Below, piece by piece: positions 63,849-64,000 of a DNA stretch of 64,000 nt. Within the stretch, counting starts at the first letter, position 1, and each line of letters starts with the position of its first letter. Below the pieces are notes generated by a model. It saw only the letters and a list, made by a program, of their open reading frames with translations. It was not told the DNA's origin and ran no database searches. The translations under genes and the position numbers were made by a program. The stretch is from Stenotrophomonas maltophilia (GTDB lineage Bacteria > Pseudomonadota > Gammaproteobacteria > Xanthomonadales > Xanthomonadaceae), in the NCBI RefSeq assembly GCF_013464915.1, contig NZ_RAVT01000025.1, forward strand, positions 7,092-71,091, given 5' to 3'.

Positions 63849-64000
63849 TTAGGTGAACAACATTGCCGACAGAACGAAGTTGAACATCAGCACCAGCAGC
63901 GAGGCGTTGACCACCGCACGGGTGGTCGCCACCGAGGTGCCCTCGATGGTCGGCTCGGCGTGGAAGCCAACGTAGGCAGCGACCAGCGCGGCGGTGCCGC
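63849..64000 (-). CDS. mlaE: MlaE permease, C-terminal part (runs off the window)
   Basis: Only the last 50 codons are in the window. They read GTAALVAAYVGFHAEPTIEG then TSVATTRAVVNASLLVLMFNF and end VLSAMLFT, the conserved C-terminus of the MlaE permease including its last membrane helix. The 59-bp gap to mlaD and the shared direction place it in the operon; mlaF should follow beyond the window edge. Confidence 0.9.
   Translation of the reverse strand, partial: GTAALVAAYVGFHAEPTIEGTSVATTRAVVNASLLVLMFNFVLSAMLFT

Overview
The window is high-GC chromosomal DNA from a gammaproteobacterium of the Xanthomonadaceae/Lysobacteraceae, most likely Stenotrophomonas (S. maltophilia complex). The evidence is the gene order rpmH-rnpA-yidC / dnaA-dnaN-recF-gyrB followed by a CPBP protease, an M48 protease and a tonB-exbB-exbD-exbD2 cluster. 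It also carries 22 copies of short GTAG-headed palindromes of the kind described in S. maltophilia (SMAG/REP-like). The species call is inference from these features and from protein resemblance; no database was searched.

Layout. 0-8 kb: metabolic genes (patatin-like lipoprotein, an unrecognised four-module secreted protein, an Lrp-type regulator divergent from phenylalanine hydroxylase, a LacI regulator, a cysteine dioxygenase-like cupin, KDPG aldolase, AdhP). 8-16 kb: two TonB-dependent receptors around small hypothetical genes, then an aromatic/aspartate aminotransferase. 16-24 kb: fructose-1,6-bisphosphatase, a 2OG-Fe(II) oxygenase, a small accessory group with two paralogous secreted proteins (18.3-20.1 kb), a radical SAM protein, pdxJ and cardiolipin synthase. 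24-28 kb: periplasmic TPR protein, TonB, ExbB and two ExbDs, the energising system for receptors such as those at 8-15 kb. 28-37 kb: proteases and the replication block gyrB-recF-dnaN-dnaA, all leftward. This block contains two clusters of DnaA boxes, a pair of 118-bp-period repeats and five parS-like ParB sites.

Rightward from the origin, rpmH-rnpA-yidC leads to a three-domain lipoprotein (polysaccharide deacetylase + caspase-like + TPR) and mnmE. 44-53 kb: a TerB-like/BRCT protein, GlpQ-type phosphodiesterase, rhomboid protease, a TerC-family transporter behind a yybP-ykoY-type manganese riboswitch, RlmI, an unrecognised gene pair and a membrane dipeptidase. 53-61 kb: amino-acid permease, LeuE-type exporter, LysR regulator, quinone-oxidoreductase-like enzyme, GST, RmuC and glutathione peroxidase. 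The right edge holds the outer-membrane lipid asymmetry operon, read leftward as mlaE(partial)-mlaD-mlaC-mlaB-mlaA.

No IS element, prophage, CRISPR array, tRNA or rRNA gene was seen. The most notable signals are the deacetylase-caspase-TPR fusion, the origin/parS architecture, the four-module cysteine protein, and five genes whose -10 hexamer lies exactly 6 nt before the start codon, which suggests leaderless transcripts.
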